From: Anaerolineales bacterium
GTDB lineage: Bacteria > Chloroflexota > Anaerolineae > Anaerolineales > Villigracilaceae
Assembly (NCBI GenBank): GCA_017882065.1
Contig: JADGQD010000101.1
Coordinates: 1-7,303, forward strand
Direction: 5' to 3'
Length of the DNA: 7,303 nucleotides
Part shown: positions 1 through 6,489 of the stretch, piece by piece
How the letters are laid out: every line of letters begins with the position of its first letter
Numbering within the stretch: the stretch's first letter is position 1
Notes under the pieces: model-generated
What the model was told of the DNA's origin: nothing
Databases searched by the model: none
The model's input: the letters and a program-made list of their open reading frames with translations, nothing else
Program-made: the position numbers and the translations under genes

Positions 1-569
1 CGGTTGAACTCCAGGTCCCGGGCAAACACAACGTCGGCAATGCGCTGGCGGCGCTGACGGTGACCCAACTGCTCGATCTGCCGCTCGCAGACGCAGCTCG
101 GGCGCTGGATCAGTTCACCGGGACCAAACGCAGGTTCGAGGTGCGCGGCGAAGTGAATGGCATCGTCGTCATAGACGACTATGCGCATCATCCAACTGAA
201 ATCCGCGCCACACTTGCCGCCGCCCGGACTCGCTACCCATCCCGTCGCATCTGGGCCGTCTGGCAGCCGCACACCTACTCGCGCACTCAGTCCCTGTTCA
301 AAGAGTTCGCAGACGCCTTCGCCGATGCTGACGAGGTGATCGTGACCGAAATCTACGCCGCGCGTGAGCCGAAGCAAGCTTTCTCGTCCAAACAGGTAGT
401 GGAAGCCATGCCCCGCCCGGCGCACTTTATCGCCGGCCTGTCGGAAGTTAGCAATTATCTGATTACGAATCTGCGCCCCGGCGATGCCCTGCTGGTGCTC
501 TCTGCCGGAGATGCCGACCAAATCAGCACCGATGTGCTGACCCATTTGAAGGAGGCTCGCAATGGCTGA
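1..569 (+). CDS. murC: UDP-N-acetylmuramate--L-alanine ligase (MurC), C-terminal part, 5' truncated
   Basis: This is the last 188 codons of MurC, with the reading frame entering at base 3; roughly the first 270 residues of a normal 460-residue protein lie outside the window. MurC is the cytoplasmic ATP-dependent ligase that joins L-alanine to UDP-MurNAc, the first step of peptide stem assembly. The visible part begins in the central Mur ligase domain with PGKHNVGNALAAL, which matches the family PGxHNxxNAxAA motif. It continues through the C-terminal domain with DDYAHHPTE (visible residues 58-66, a MurC hallmark), QPHTYSRT (88-95) and SAGDADQI (167-174, usually GAGD). The internal GTG at 60 is not the start because the family motif reads through upstream of it. 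The stop overlaps the start of the next small ORF by 8 bases. Identification is secure. Confidence 0.97.
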   Translation, partial: VELQVPGKHNVGNALAALTVTQLLDLPLADAARALDQFTGTKRRFEVRGEVNGIVVIDDYAHHPTEIRATLAAARTRYPSRRIWAVWQPHTYSRTQSLFKEFADAFADADEVIVTEIYAAREPKQAFSSKQVVEAMPRPAHFIAGLSEVSNYLITNLRPGDALLVLSAGDADQISTDVLTHLKEARNG

Positions 570-759
570 AAAGAAACGTGGGTATGTGGCCGAAATGATG
601 GCCCTGTCACCCCTGCGCATGATGCTGGGGGATATGTCCGGTCCCGACCCGGATGGGCGTCACAAAGGCGGTTTGAAACGACTGAAACTGGACCCCGAGA
701 TGGAAAACACTGTCAAGCGGCTGATTGCGCATTTGAAGGATGAGAAATCGCTGGCGTGA
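562..759 (+). CDS. Small uncharacterised protein (65 aa) between murC and murB
   Basis: I do not recognise this 65-residue protein. The ATG lies inside the 3' end of murC, overlapping it by 8 bases, and a good Shine-Dalgarno (GGAGG at 551-555) sits 6 bases upstream, so translational coupling to MurC is likely. The protein is soluble and rich in Lys, Arg and Met. It has an N-terminal stretch likely to be helical (VAEMMALSPLRMMLGDM), a Gly/Pro/Asp hinge (GPDPDGRHKGG, about residues 27-37) and a charged C-terminal helix (about 44-62, including ENTVKRLIAHLKDEK). There is no signal peptide, membrane segment or Cys-based metal site. Its place in a tightly packed wall-synthesis operon suggests a role tied to MurC, MurB or division, but that is inference from position only. 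A chance ORF is less likely, given the ribosome site and tight fit. Confidence 0.72.
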   Translation: MAEKKRGYVAEMMALSPLRMMLGDMSGPDPDGRHKGGLKRLKLDPEMENTVKRLIAHLKDEKSLA

Positions 760-774
760 CGACTTCAGCCGTCA

Positions 775-1728
775 ATGATAACGCCTAAAGCTGTACCTAC
801 CGTAAACCTTATGCAACCATCCATCCTGTCCGACCTGTGCTCCACCTTTGGCGACCGCCTGCAGGAGAATGTCCCGCTCTCCGGCTATACTGCGGCGCGC
901 ATTGGAGGCCCGGCAGACGCGCTGGTCTTCGTCCGCTCGGCGGACGAGCTGGCAGATGCAGCGGAGAAATTGTGGAAGATGGATGTGCCCTTCCTCCTGT
1001 TGGGCGGTGGCTCGAACGTGCTGGTCAGCGACAAAGGCGTGCGCGGCGTGGTGATCATCAACCGGGCACGGCTGGTGAAATTCGACTTGCGGGCCGAACC
1101 GCCCAGCGTCCACGCCGAATCAGGTGTCACGCCCAACGATATCACCCAGCGGGCAGCGCGCCTGGGGCTGGCAGGATTTGAATGGGCTGCGGGTGTTCCC
1201 GGTTCCCTGGGTGGAGCGGTGTATGGCAACGCCGGGGCATTCGACGGCGACATCGCCGGGAACCTGGTCTCGCTTGAGTTGATCCACCGTCAGAACGGAC
1301 GCCAGGTCTGGCCGGTGGAGAAGATGGAATACGGCTACCGCACCAGCGTGCTCAAACGCGAACACCCACCTGCGCTCATCCTTTCGGCGCAACTGGCCTT
1401 GAGTCACGGTGACCCACAAACCATCCGGGCCAAAATGGAACAATTTTCTGAACAGCGGCGCAATACCCAACCACCCGGAGCAAGCATGGGTTCAATGTTC
1501 AAGAATCCGACCGGCGAGAAGGCAGGCCGCTTGATCGAAGACGCCGGCCTGAAAGGCAGGCGTATCGGCAACGCCGAAATCAGCACACAGCACGCGAACT
1601 TTTTCATCAACCACGGACAAACCCGCGCCGAAGATATTAAAGCACTGATCGAACTGGCTCGAATTTCTGTCGCCGAGAAATTTGGCGTAAAACTTGAACT
1701 TGAAGTGGAATTAATCGGTGAGTGGTAA
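775..1728 (+). CDS. murB: UDP-N-acetylenolpyruvoylglucosamine reductase (MurB)
   Basis: MurB is the cytoplasmic FAD enzyme that uses NADPH to reduce UDP-GlcNAc-enolpyruvate to UDP-MurNAc. Numbering is from the ATG at 775 (317 residues). The FAD-binding half shows YTAARIGGPAD (38-48), LLGGGSNVLVSDKG (75-88) and GVPGSLGGAVYGNAGA (140-155). The catalytic residues are visible by family alignment: Arg189 in YGYRTS, the proton-donor Ser240 in GSMFKNP, and Glu310 in LELEV, equivalent to E. coli Arg159, Ser229 and Glu325. Lack of the extra E. coli region and the compact C-terminus fit the type II (Gram-positive-like) MurB. The start is uncertain. Neither ATG 775 nor the in-frame ATG 811, which would drop 12 non-conserved residues, has a clear Shine-Dalgarno. 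The gene follows the small ORF by 15 bases and ends 2 bases before the ddl ATG. Confidence 0.97.
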   Translation: MITPKAVPTVNLMQPSILSDLCSTFGDRLQENVPLSGYTAARIGGPADALVFVRSADELADAAEKLWKMDVPFLLLGGGSNVLVSDKGVRGVVIINRARLVKFDLRAEPPSVHAESGVTPNDITQRAARLGLAGFEWAAGVPGSLGGAVYGNAGAFDGDIAGNLVSLELIHRQNGRQVWPVEKMEYGYRTSVLKREHPPALILSAQLALSHGDPQTIRAKMEQFSEQRRNTQPPGASMGSMFKNPTGEKAGRLIEDAGLKGRRIGNAEISTQHANFFINHGQTRAEDIKALIELARISVAEKFGVKLELEVELIGEW

Positions 1729-1730
1729 GC

Positions 1731-2855
1731 ATGGATAAAAAACTACGTATCGCAGTACTCTTTGGCGGCCGTTCCGGTGAACACGAGGTTTCCCTCATGT
1801 CTGCCAGGTCAGTGCTTTCTGCACTCGACCCAGAGAAGTATGAAATAACTCAAATCGGTATTACAAAAGACGGCGTCTGGATGGCAGGTGAAAACGTATT
1901 GGACGCATTGAGCAAAGGGCAGACGGAGGATGAAAACCTGAAACAAGTTGTCATCATCCCCGACCAGTATCACAATCGTATTTGGAAGATCCAGATTGAA
2001 GATTTCGCCTGGATGCTGGAGCCACTTGCGGATGTGGATGTGGTCTTCCCCGTTCTGCACGGCACCTTCGGCGAAGACGGCACCCTGCAAGGGCTGCTCG
2101 AACTGGCCGACCTGGCTTATGTGGGCGCGGGCGTAACCGGCTCCTCGGTCGGCATGGACAAAGGCGTCTTCAAGGATGTGATGCGCGCCAATGACATTCC
2201 GACTGTCGAGTCCGTTATCGTCCTGCGGAGCGAAGTTGAAAAGAACATCGAGGCTGTCATCTGCCAGGCTGAAGCGGTGGGACCCTATCCACTATTCGTC
2301 AAACCCGCCAACCTGGGTTCCTCTGTCGGCATCACCAAGTGCAACAACCGCGCCGACTTGGGCGAGGGACTGATGGAAGCCGCCGCCTATGACCGGCGTG
2401 TGCTGGTAGAGCGCGGCGTGAATGCACATGAGATCGAAGTGTCCGTGTTGGGCAATGACGCCCCGCAGACCTCCATACTCGGCGAGGTACTGCCGAGCCG
2501 CGAGTTCTACTCCTACGAATCCAAGTACGTGGACGGCACTTCCGGCCTGCTCATACCGGCTCCTCTCCCCGACGAGACCGCCGAGAAGATCCGCCAGATG
2601 GCCGTAACCGCCTACAAAGCCATTGACTGCGCCGGGATGGCTCGCGTCGATTTCTTTGTCGAAAAAGCCACCGGCGAGATTTACCTGAACGAAGTCAACA
2701 CCATCCCCGGCTTCACCAGCATCAGCTTGTACCCCAAGCTCTGGGAAGCCAGCGGATTACCCTACACCAAACTCGTTGACCGCCTGGTCGAACTGGCCCT
2801 CGAGCGCAAAGCCGACCGAGACCGCACTGAACGCCGCTTCCGGAGAATATCATGA
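1731..2855 (+). CDS. ddl: D-alanine--D-alanine ligase (Ddl)
   Basis: Ddl is an ATP-grasp ligase that makes D-Ala-D-Ala, the terminal dipeptide of the peptidoglycan stem. From ATG 1731 it has 374 residues, near the usual 300-370 size. The N-terminal domain carries FGGRSGEHEVSL (11-22, with Glu17 matching E. coli DdlB Glu15) and HGTFGEDGTLQG (110-121). The ATP-grasp part has KPANLGSSVGI (191-201), the omega-loop FYSYESKYVDG (259-269), ARVDFF (304-309) and EVNTIPGFT (321-329). Asp307, Glu321 and Asn323 are the likely magnesium ligands. Tyr266 in SKY matches the E. coli Tyr216 that marks dipeptide rather than D-Ala-D-Lac synthesis. ATG 1731 is preferred to the GTG at 1722 because GGTGAG lies 8 bases before it and MDKKLRIAVLFGG is the usual family N-terminus. 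A short basic tail (about 358-374) follows the domain, and the stop shares ATGA with ftsQ. Confidence 0.96.
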   Translation: MDKKLRIAVLFGGRSGEHEVSLMSARSVLSALDPEKYEITQIGITKDGVWMAGENVLDALSKGQTEDENLKQVVIIPDQYHNRIWKIQIEDFAWMLEPLADVDVVFPVLHGTFGEDGTLQGLLELADLAYVGAGVTGSSVGMDKGVFKDVMRANDIPTVESVIVLRSEVEKNIEAVICQAEAVGPYPLFVKPANLGSSVGITKCNNRADLGEGLMEAAAYDRRVLVERGVNAHEIEVSVLGNDAPQTSILGEVLPSREFYSYESKYVDGTSGLLIPAPLPDETAEKIRQMAVTAYKAIDCAGMARVDFFVEKATGEIYLNEVNTIPGFTSISLYPKLWEASGLPYTKLVDRLVELALERKADRDRTERRFRRIS

Positions 2856-3850
2856 CCACTCGGCAGAAAACTACTCGATCCAGTTTCGTCCGTAAGAGCA
2901 GCACACCCCTAACGCGTTCGGCGCGTACTCCGCAACGGACGACACAAACCGCCCGAAAGACCTACCACCCCGCCTCGGTGTACCTGCCGGTCGAACCGCG
3001 GCCAGTGGCACGCCGAACCCTTCGACAAGCTCAGGGCATTGCCCCCAGCCGGGCAACAAAAAACTCCCACCACAATGGCTACGCTATCGCCTTCTCACTC
3101 GGTCGCGCCAATGTGCATGCTCCGGCTTTGAACATCCCACAGTTGGGTCCGCGCTGGGTTTCCGCTGCATTGACCTTGCTCCTGGGTTTCATACTCTTCA
3201 CCCTGTGGACCGCGTCACCCTTCACGGTCACGACAGCGGAAGTGCGCGGCAACCAGCGCCTGGGCGTAGTGGAAATCAATGCCATGCTCGGTATGATTGG
3301 CCAGCCGATTTTCAAAGCCGTCCCGGCCCAGATCAAGGCCAACTTGCACACCGCTTACGCTGACCTGGAATCCGTCAAAGTCCGCGTGAACTTTCCCAAC
3401 CGCATTACAGTGGACGTTGTGGAGCGGACGCCAGTCCTGGCTTGGTATCAGAACGGGGTCTTAACGTGGATTGATGCCAGCGGCGTGGCTTTTATGCCGC
3501 GCGGCGAGGTTCCGGGGTTGGTCGTGGTGGCGGCGAACGGCTCCCCGACCCGGGTCCCGCCGGACCCGGCGCTCCCCTTATACGAGCAGAAGTTCATCAC
3601 CCCCGAAATAGTGCAGGCACTGACCGTGCTGGCTCGCGATGTTCCGGCCGGGATGCCGATGATCTTCGACCCGCTGTACGGCATGGGCTGGCAGGACCCG
3701 CGCGGTTGGACGGTCTATTTCGGCCAAGACAGCAGGGATATTTCGATTAAAAAGGTGGTCTACCAGGCCATCGTGGACACTCTCACCCTCCAGGGCGTTC
3801 AGCCCTCGCTCATCAGCGTGGAATATCTGAACGCACCATTCTATAAGTAG
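2852..3850 (+). CDS. ftsQ: Cell division protein FtsQ/DivIB, POTRA-domain membrane protein
   Basis: FtsQ (DivIB) is a bitopic membrane protein of the divisome that joins the FtsB/FtsL group and helps control septal wall synthesis. The 332 residues divide clearly. Residues 1-100 form a cytoplasmic tail rich in Thr, Ser, Arg and Lys, with only one acidic residue (Glu48), likely disordered. One membrane helix follows at about 102-120 (WVSAALTLLLGFILFTLW). A POTRA domain runs from about 123 to 194 and starts FTVTTAEVRGNQRL. The C-terminal FtsQ domain extends to 332 and includes GWTVYFG and ISVEYLNAPFYK. The start is supported by CGGAG at 2841-2845, 6 bases upstream, and by the ATGA overlap with ddl. 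The gene is identified by topology and position, since sequence conservation in this family is low. A dispersed repeat unit lies within codons 56-62. Confidence 0.93.
   Translation: MTTRQKTTRSSFVRKSSTPLTRSARTPQRTTQTARKTYHPASVYLPVEPRPVARRTLRQAQGIAPSRATKNSHHNGYAIAFSLGRANVHAPALNIPQLGPRWVSAALTLLLGFILFTLWTASPFTVTTAEVRGNQRLGVVEINAMLGMIGQPIFKAVPAQIKANLHTAYADLESVKVRVNFPNRITVDVVERTPVLAWYQNGVLTWIDASGVAFMPRGEVPGLVVVAANGSPTRVPPDPALPLYEQKFITPEIVQALTVLARDVPAGMPMIFDPLYGMGWQDPRGWTVYFGQDSRDISIKKVVYQAIVDTLTLQGVQPSLISVEYLNAPFYK
3018..3036 (+). repeat. Dispersed repeat unit (CCCTTCGACAAGCTCAGGG) inside ftsQ
   Basis: The 19-base sequence CCCTTCGACAAGCTCAGGG has complementary ends (CCCT and AGGG) and an imperfect interior. 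I recognise it from memory as a short palindrome-like element that occurs in many copies in diverse bacterial genomes, often also read as CCCTGAGCTTGTCGAAGGG. Its tell-tale translations, LRQAQG on one strand and PELVEG on the other, are both present here. It sits in the disordered cytoplasmic tail of FtsQ, encoding TLRQAQG (residues 56-62), and keeps the frame. Only one copy is seen in the window, so its copy number in this genome cannot be judged. Confidence 0.65.
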
Positions 3851-3862
3851 CCCAAGGGCCCT

Positions 3863-5110
3863 ATGGACGAAATTGTTGTTGGAATTGACGTCGGCACAAC
3901 CAAAGTCTGCACTCTGGTAGGACGGATCGAGGAAGAAGCCATCCGCATCTTGGGCGTGGGCATCGAGCCTTCGGCAGGCATCAAGAGGGGCGTCATCGTG
4001 GACCTGGCAGCGGCCTCGCAGGCGATCACCAAATCGGTGGGCATCGCCGAGCAGACCTCGGGTGTGGAAATCACCGGGGCGATGGTCAGCCTGGCCGGGG
4101 CGCACGTTTCGTCCATTAACAGCCGCGGCGTGGTCGGGGTCTCCGATGAAGTGATAGACGAGATAGACGTGGCGCGCGCTCTGGAAGCCGCCCGGGCAGT
4201 CGCTATCCCTCACAACCGCGAGATCATCCACATCATCCAGCGCGGTTTCACTGTGGATGGGCAGGATGGTATTTCGATGCCGCTCGGCATGCGCGGCTTC
4301 CGGCTGGAAGTGGAAGCCCACATCATCACCGCCGCCAAGGCGACAGTTGAGAACCTGCGCCAGTGTGTCAGCGCGGCGGGCGTGGAAGTACTCCAATTCG
4401 TGCTGAACCCGCTGGCGTCGGGTGACGTGGTGCTGACCGACACCGAGCGCCAGATGGGTGTGGCCATCTGCGACATCGGCGGCGGAACAACCGACCTGGC
4501 TCTGTATGTGGACGGTCACGTCTGGCACACGATGGTGTTGGCCGTGGGCGGGAACCACATCACCAACGACATCGCCACCGGTCTGCGCCTGCCGCTCACA
4601 CAAGCCGAAGAGATCAAGAAAAAATACGGCTACGCCATGAAGTCCGGTGTAGGGGCCGAGGAAACTTTCAGCGTGCACACCTTCGGCGAAGACCAGCCGG
4701 TGAAAATCAGCCGCCAGGATATGGCCCACATTATCGAAGCCAGAGTTGAGGAAATATTCGCCTTAACTTTGCAGGAAATCAAGCGTTCTGGTTATGATGG
4801 GCTATTGCCGGCAGGCATGGTTTTGACCGGTGGCACGAGTGCCCTGCCCGGTATTCGTCAACTGGCTTCAAAGATTTTCGGACTACCCATCCGTACCGCC
4901 CAACCGGAAAACCTGGTCGGTCTGGTTGACCAGTTGAAGAGTCCCGCATATTCCACCAGCGTCGGACTGCTGCACTGGGCTGCGGCTCTGACAGAAGAAG
5001 ACCTTTCTTCCGCCCGTGGACACAAAAAACGCAGCGGGATGAGAGAAATCCACATGAACCTGGATCCGGTCAAGGATTGGTTTAAGCGGTTGCTCCCGTC
5101 GGACGACTAA
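3863..5110 (+). CDS. ftsA: Cell division protein FtsA, actin-like FtsZ membrane anchor
   Basis: FtsA is an actin-fold ATPase on the inner face of the membrane that binds the FtsZ tail, tethers the Z-ring and recruits later division proteins. The 415 residues match the normal length. Phosphate-1 is GIDVGTTKVCTLVG (7-20), phosphate-2 is CDIGGGTTDLALY (203-215) and the adenosine loop is VLTGGTSALPGI (320-331). The SHS2 or 1C subdomain specific to FtsA, not found in MreB, covers about 84-165 and includes REIIHIIQRGFTVDG. The C-terminus ends in an amphipathic helix, LDPVKDWFKRLLP (400-412), after a flexible linker. That is the expected membrane-targeting sequence. The gene starts 12 bases after ftsQ, with AAGGG (3854-3858) as a rather close ribosome site. 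Confidence 0.97.
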   Translation: MDEIVVGIDVGTTKVCTLVGRIEEEAIRILGVGIEPSAGIKRGVIVDLAAASQAITKSVGIAEQTSGVEITGAMVSLAGAHVSSINSRGVVGVSDEVIDEIDVARALEAARAVAIPHNREIIHIIQRGFTVDGQDGISMPLGMRGFRLEVEAHIITAAKATVENLRQCVSAAGVEVLQFVLNPLASGDVVLTDTERQMGVAICDIGGGTTDLALYVDGHVWHTMVLAVGGNHITNDIATGLRLPLTQAEEIKKKYGYAMKSGVGAEETFSVHTFGEDQPVKISRQDMAHIIEARVEEIFALTLQEIKRSGYDGLLPAGMVLTGGTSALPGIRQLASKIFGLPIRTAQPENLVGLVDQLKSPAYSTSVGLLHWAAALTEEDLSSARGHKKRSGMREIHMNLDPVKDWFKRLLPSDD

Positions 5111-5152
5111 AATCGCCAATGCATCAAAGTATCGTCACCCTTTTCATCTTTC

Positions 5153-5159
5153 AGGAGGT
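5153..5159 (+). promoter_or_regulatory. Strong ribosome binding site of ftsZ
   Basis: AGGAGGT lies 6 bases before the ftsZ ATG and is almost fully complementary to the usual 16S rRNA tail. It is the strongest ribosome site in the window; the other genes have GGAGG, GGAG, AAGGG or none visible. This fits the need for far more FtsZ than FtsA or FtsQ from one transcript. The 55-base ftsA-ftsZ gap could also hold a promoter, but I see no convincing -35 and -10 pair there. Confidence 0.9.
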
Positions 5160-5165
5160 AGTAAC

Positions 5166-6299
5166 ATGGACGCAAAAAAGAATCAAACCGAAACATTCGC
5201 TCGCATCAAGGTAGTTGGCGTGGGCGGCGGCGGAAGTAACGCCGTCAACCGGATGATCGAGGAAGGCATCCAGGGCGTGGAGTTCGTGGCCATCAACACC
5301 GACGCCCAAGCGCTGATGCTGGCCAAGGCTCCCACCCGCGTCCGCATCGGCAACAAGCTGACACGCGGTCTCGGAGCGGGCGGCGACCCGGAAGTCGGGC
5401 GCAAGTCCGCCGAGGAATCCGCAGAGGACCTGTACAACGCGATGAAAGGCGCAGACATGGTCTTCATAACGGCCGGCCTGGGCGGCGGCACGGGCACCGG
5501 TGCGGCCCCGATCGTGGCCCAGATCTGCAGAGAAGTCGGTGCGCTGACCATTGGCGTGGTCACCCGTCCGTTCACCTTCGAGGGCAACCGCCGGATGCAG
5601 GCCTGCGAGGCCGGCATGGCGAAACTCAAGGAACATTCCGACACGCTGATTGTCATCCCCAATGACCGACTGCTCCAGATCATGGACAAGCGTGCCAGCC
5701 TGAATGACTCCTTCAAGATGGCCGATGATGTACTACGCCAGGGTATCCAAGGCATCTCCGAACTGATCACCGTGCCCGGCTTGATCAACCTGGACTTCGC
5801 CGACGTGCGCACCATCATGTCCGAGGGCGGTGCGGCGCTGATGGCAGTCGGAAAGGCTTCCGGCGAGGACCGCGCCCGCCTGGCTGCCGAGCAGGCCATC
5901 TCCAGCCAACTGCTCGACATTACGATTGATGGCGCCAAGGGTGTGCTCTTCAATGTCACGGGTGGTCCCAGTTTGACCCTGTTCGAGGTCAACCAGGCCG
6001 CGGCCATGATCCGTGAGACCTCCCACCCGGACGTGAACATGATCTTTGGTGCGGTGATTGACCCGGATATGGGCGACGAAATCCGAGTGACGGTCATTGC
6101 CACCGGTTTCGAACGTACCGGCATGCCTCGCCGCATCACCCACCCGGCGGCCCGCAGCATGGACGGCAAACCCTTCAACCGCCCGTTAGAATCCGTCAGC
6201 GTGGAAGCACAGACCGGTCAATCCAGCATCGAATTCCGCCCGCAGACCTTCAACACCGAAGACCTGGACATCCCGACCTTCCTGCGCAACCGCAAATAG
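5166..6299 (+). CDS. ftsZ: Cell division protein FtsZ, tubulin-like GTPase
   Basis: FtsZ polymerises with GTP at mid-cell into the Z-ring that organises septum synthesis. The 377 residues contain the N-terminal nucleotide loop VGVGGGGSNAVNRM (17-30), NTDAQAL (44-50), the tubulin signature GGGTGTG (106-112), RPFTFEG (134-140) and the synergy T7 loop NLDFADVRTIM (208-218). Asp210 and Asp213 are in the positions of the E. coli residues that complete the active site of the neighbouring subunit. The polymerising core ends near 318. A short linker of about 45 residues leads to the tail EDLDIPTFLRNRK (365-377), the classic peptide that binds FtsA and other partners. Every key residue I can check is present, so the gene should be functional. 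It closes the operon and is followed at once by a hairpin terminator. Confidence 0.99.
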   Translation: MDAKKNQTETFARIKVVGVGGGGSNAVNRMIEEGIQGVEFVAINTDAQALMLAKAPTRVRIGNKLTRGLGAGGDPEVGRKSAEESAEDLYNAMKGADMVFITAGLGGGTGTGAAPIVAQICREVGALTIGVVTRPFTFEGNRRMQACEAGMAKLKEHSDTLIVIPNDRLLQIMDKRASLNDSFKMADDVLRQGIQGISELITVPGLINLDFADVRTIMSEGGAALMAVGKASGEDRARLAAEQAISSQLLDITIDGAKGVLFNVTGGPSLTLFEVNQAAAMIRETSHPDVNMIFGAVIDPDMGDEIRVTVIATGFERTGMPRRITHPAARSMDGKPFNRPLESVSVEAQTGQSSIEFRPQTFNTEDLDIPTFLRNRK

Positions 6300-6320
6300 C
6301 CAATCCTCTCTCCTCTTGGG

Positions 6321-6356
6321 CATAACAGGGGCGACCCGAACGTCGCCTCTGTTATG
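6321..6356 (+). terminator. Hairpin terminator after ftsZ and the dcw operon
   Basis: CATAACAGGGGCGAC (6321-6335) pairs with GTCGCCTCTGTTATG (6342-6356) around the 6-base loop CCGAAC, giving a 15-base-pair stem with a single G-T wobble. It begins 21 bases after the ftsZ stop. The trailing T-tract is short (TTTA), so it may act as a weak intrinsic terminator, as an mRNA 3' stabiliser, or with Rho. The stem itself is unambiguous. Confidence 0.85.
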
Positions 6357-6360
6357 TTTA

Positions 6361-6486
6361 ATCCGATTCGGTCCGGTGGCATTCAAAAATCCCGGTATCT
6401 CGAGCGAATTGCGCCTGGTCACTCCGGACGGCGCCAGCACCGTGATCGACACCGGCGTGACTGGCGGCTTCGATTTCAATAATTAG
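6361..6486 (+). pseudogene. Possible remnant of a lost gene's 3' end
   Basis: In the frame ending at TAG 6484-6486, the stretch after the ftsZ hairpin reads like real protein: FGPVAFKNPGISSELRL, then VTPDGASTVIDTGVTGGFDFNN, with alternating hydrophobic residues, Gly turns and GC-rich third positions like the neighbours. No start codon with a ribosome site precedes it; a GTG at 6376 would give 36 residues but has no Shine-Dalgarno. Upstream, the same frame simply runs back through the hairpin and into ftsZ out of phase. It could be the tail of a gene whose front was deleted, a tiny gene, or chance. I do not recognise the family. The antisense frame over the same bases (6186-6479) looks less protein-like. 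Confidence 0.3.
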
Positions 6487-6489
6487 GTT

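Noticed and set aside
2422..2607. Short + strand ORFs in other frames inside ddl (also 1948-2136 and 2191-2373)
   Set aside because: They lie within ddl, which has every catalytic motif in its own frame; their Ser/Pro/Arg-rich sequences are frame shadows.
3855..3862. AGGGCCCT palindrome just before the ftsA start
   Set aside because: Eight bases, too short to propose an operator; it overlaps the ribosome site and can arise by chance.
3578..4729. Long - strand ORF (383 codons) opposite ftsQ and ftsA
   Set aside because: It is antisense to two secure genes; its His/Asp/Val-rich sequence lacks any family motif and mirrors the codon bias of ftsA.
5183..6178. Long - strand ORF (331 codons) opposite ftsZ
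   Set aside because: It is fully antisense to ftsZ, with Ser/Met/Pro-rich low-information sequence typical of a reverse-strand shadow.
6186..6479. 97-codon - strand ORF across the ftsZ end and the intergenic zone
   Set aside because: It runs through the ftsZ tail codons and the terminator hairpin, has no ribosome site that I can see, and the + strand frame over the same bases is more protein-like.
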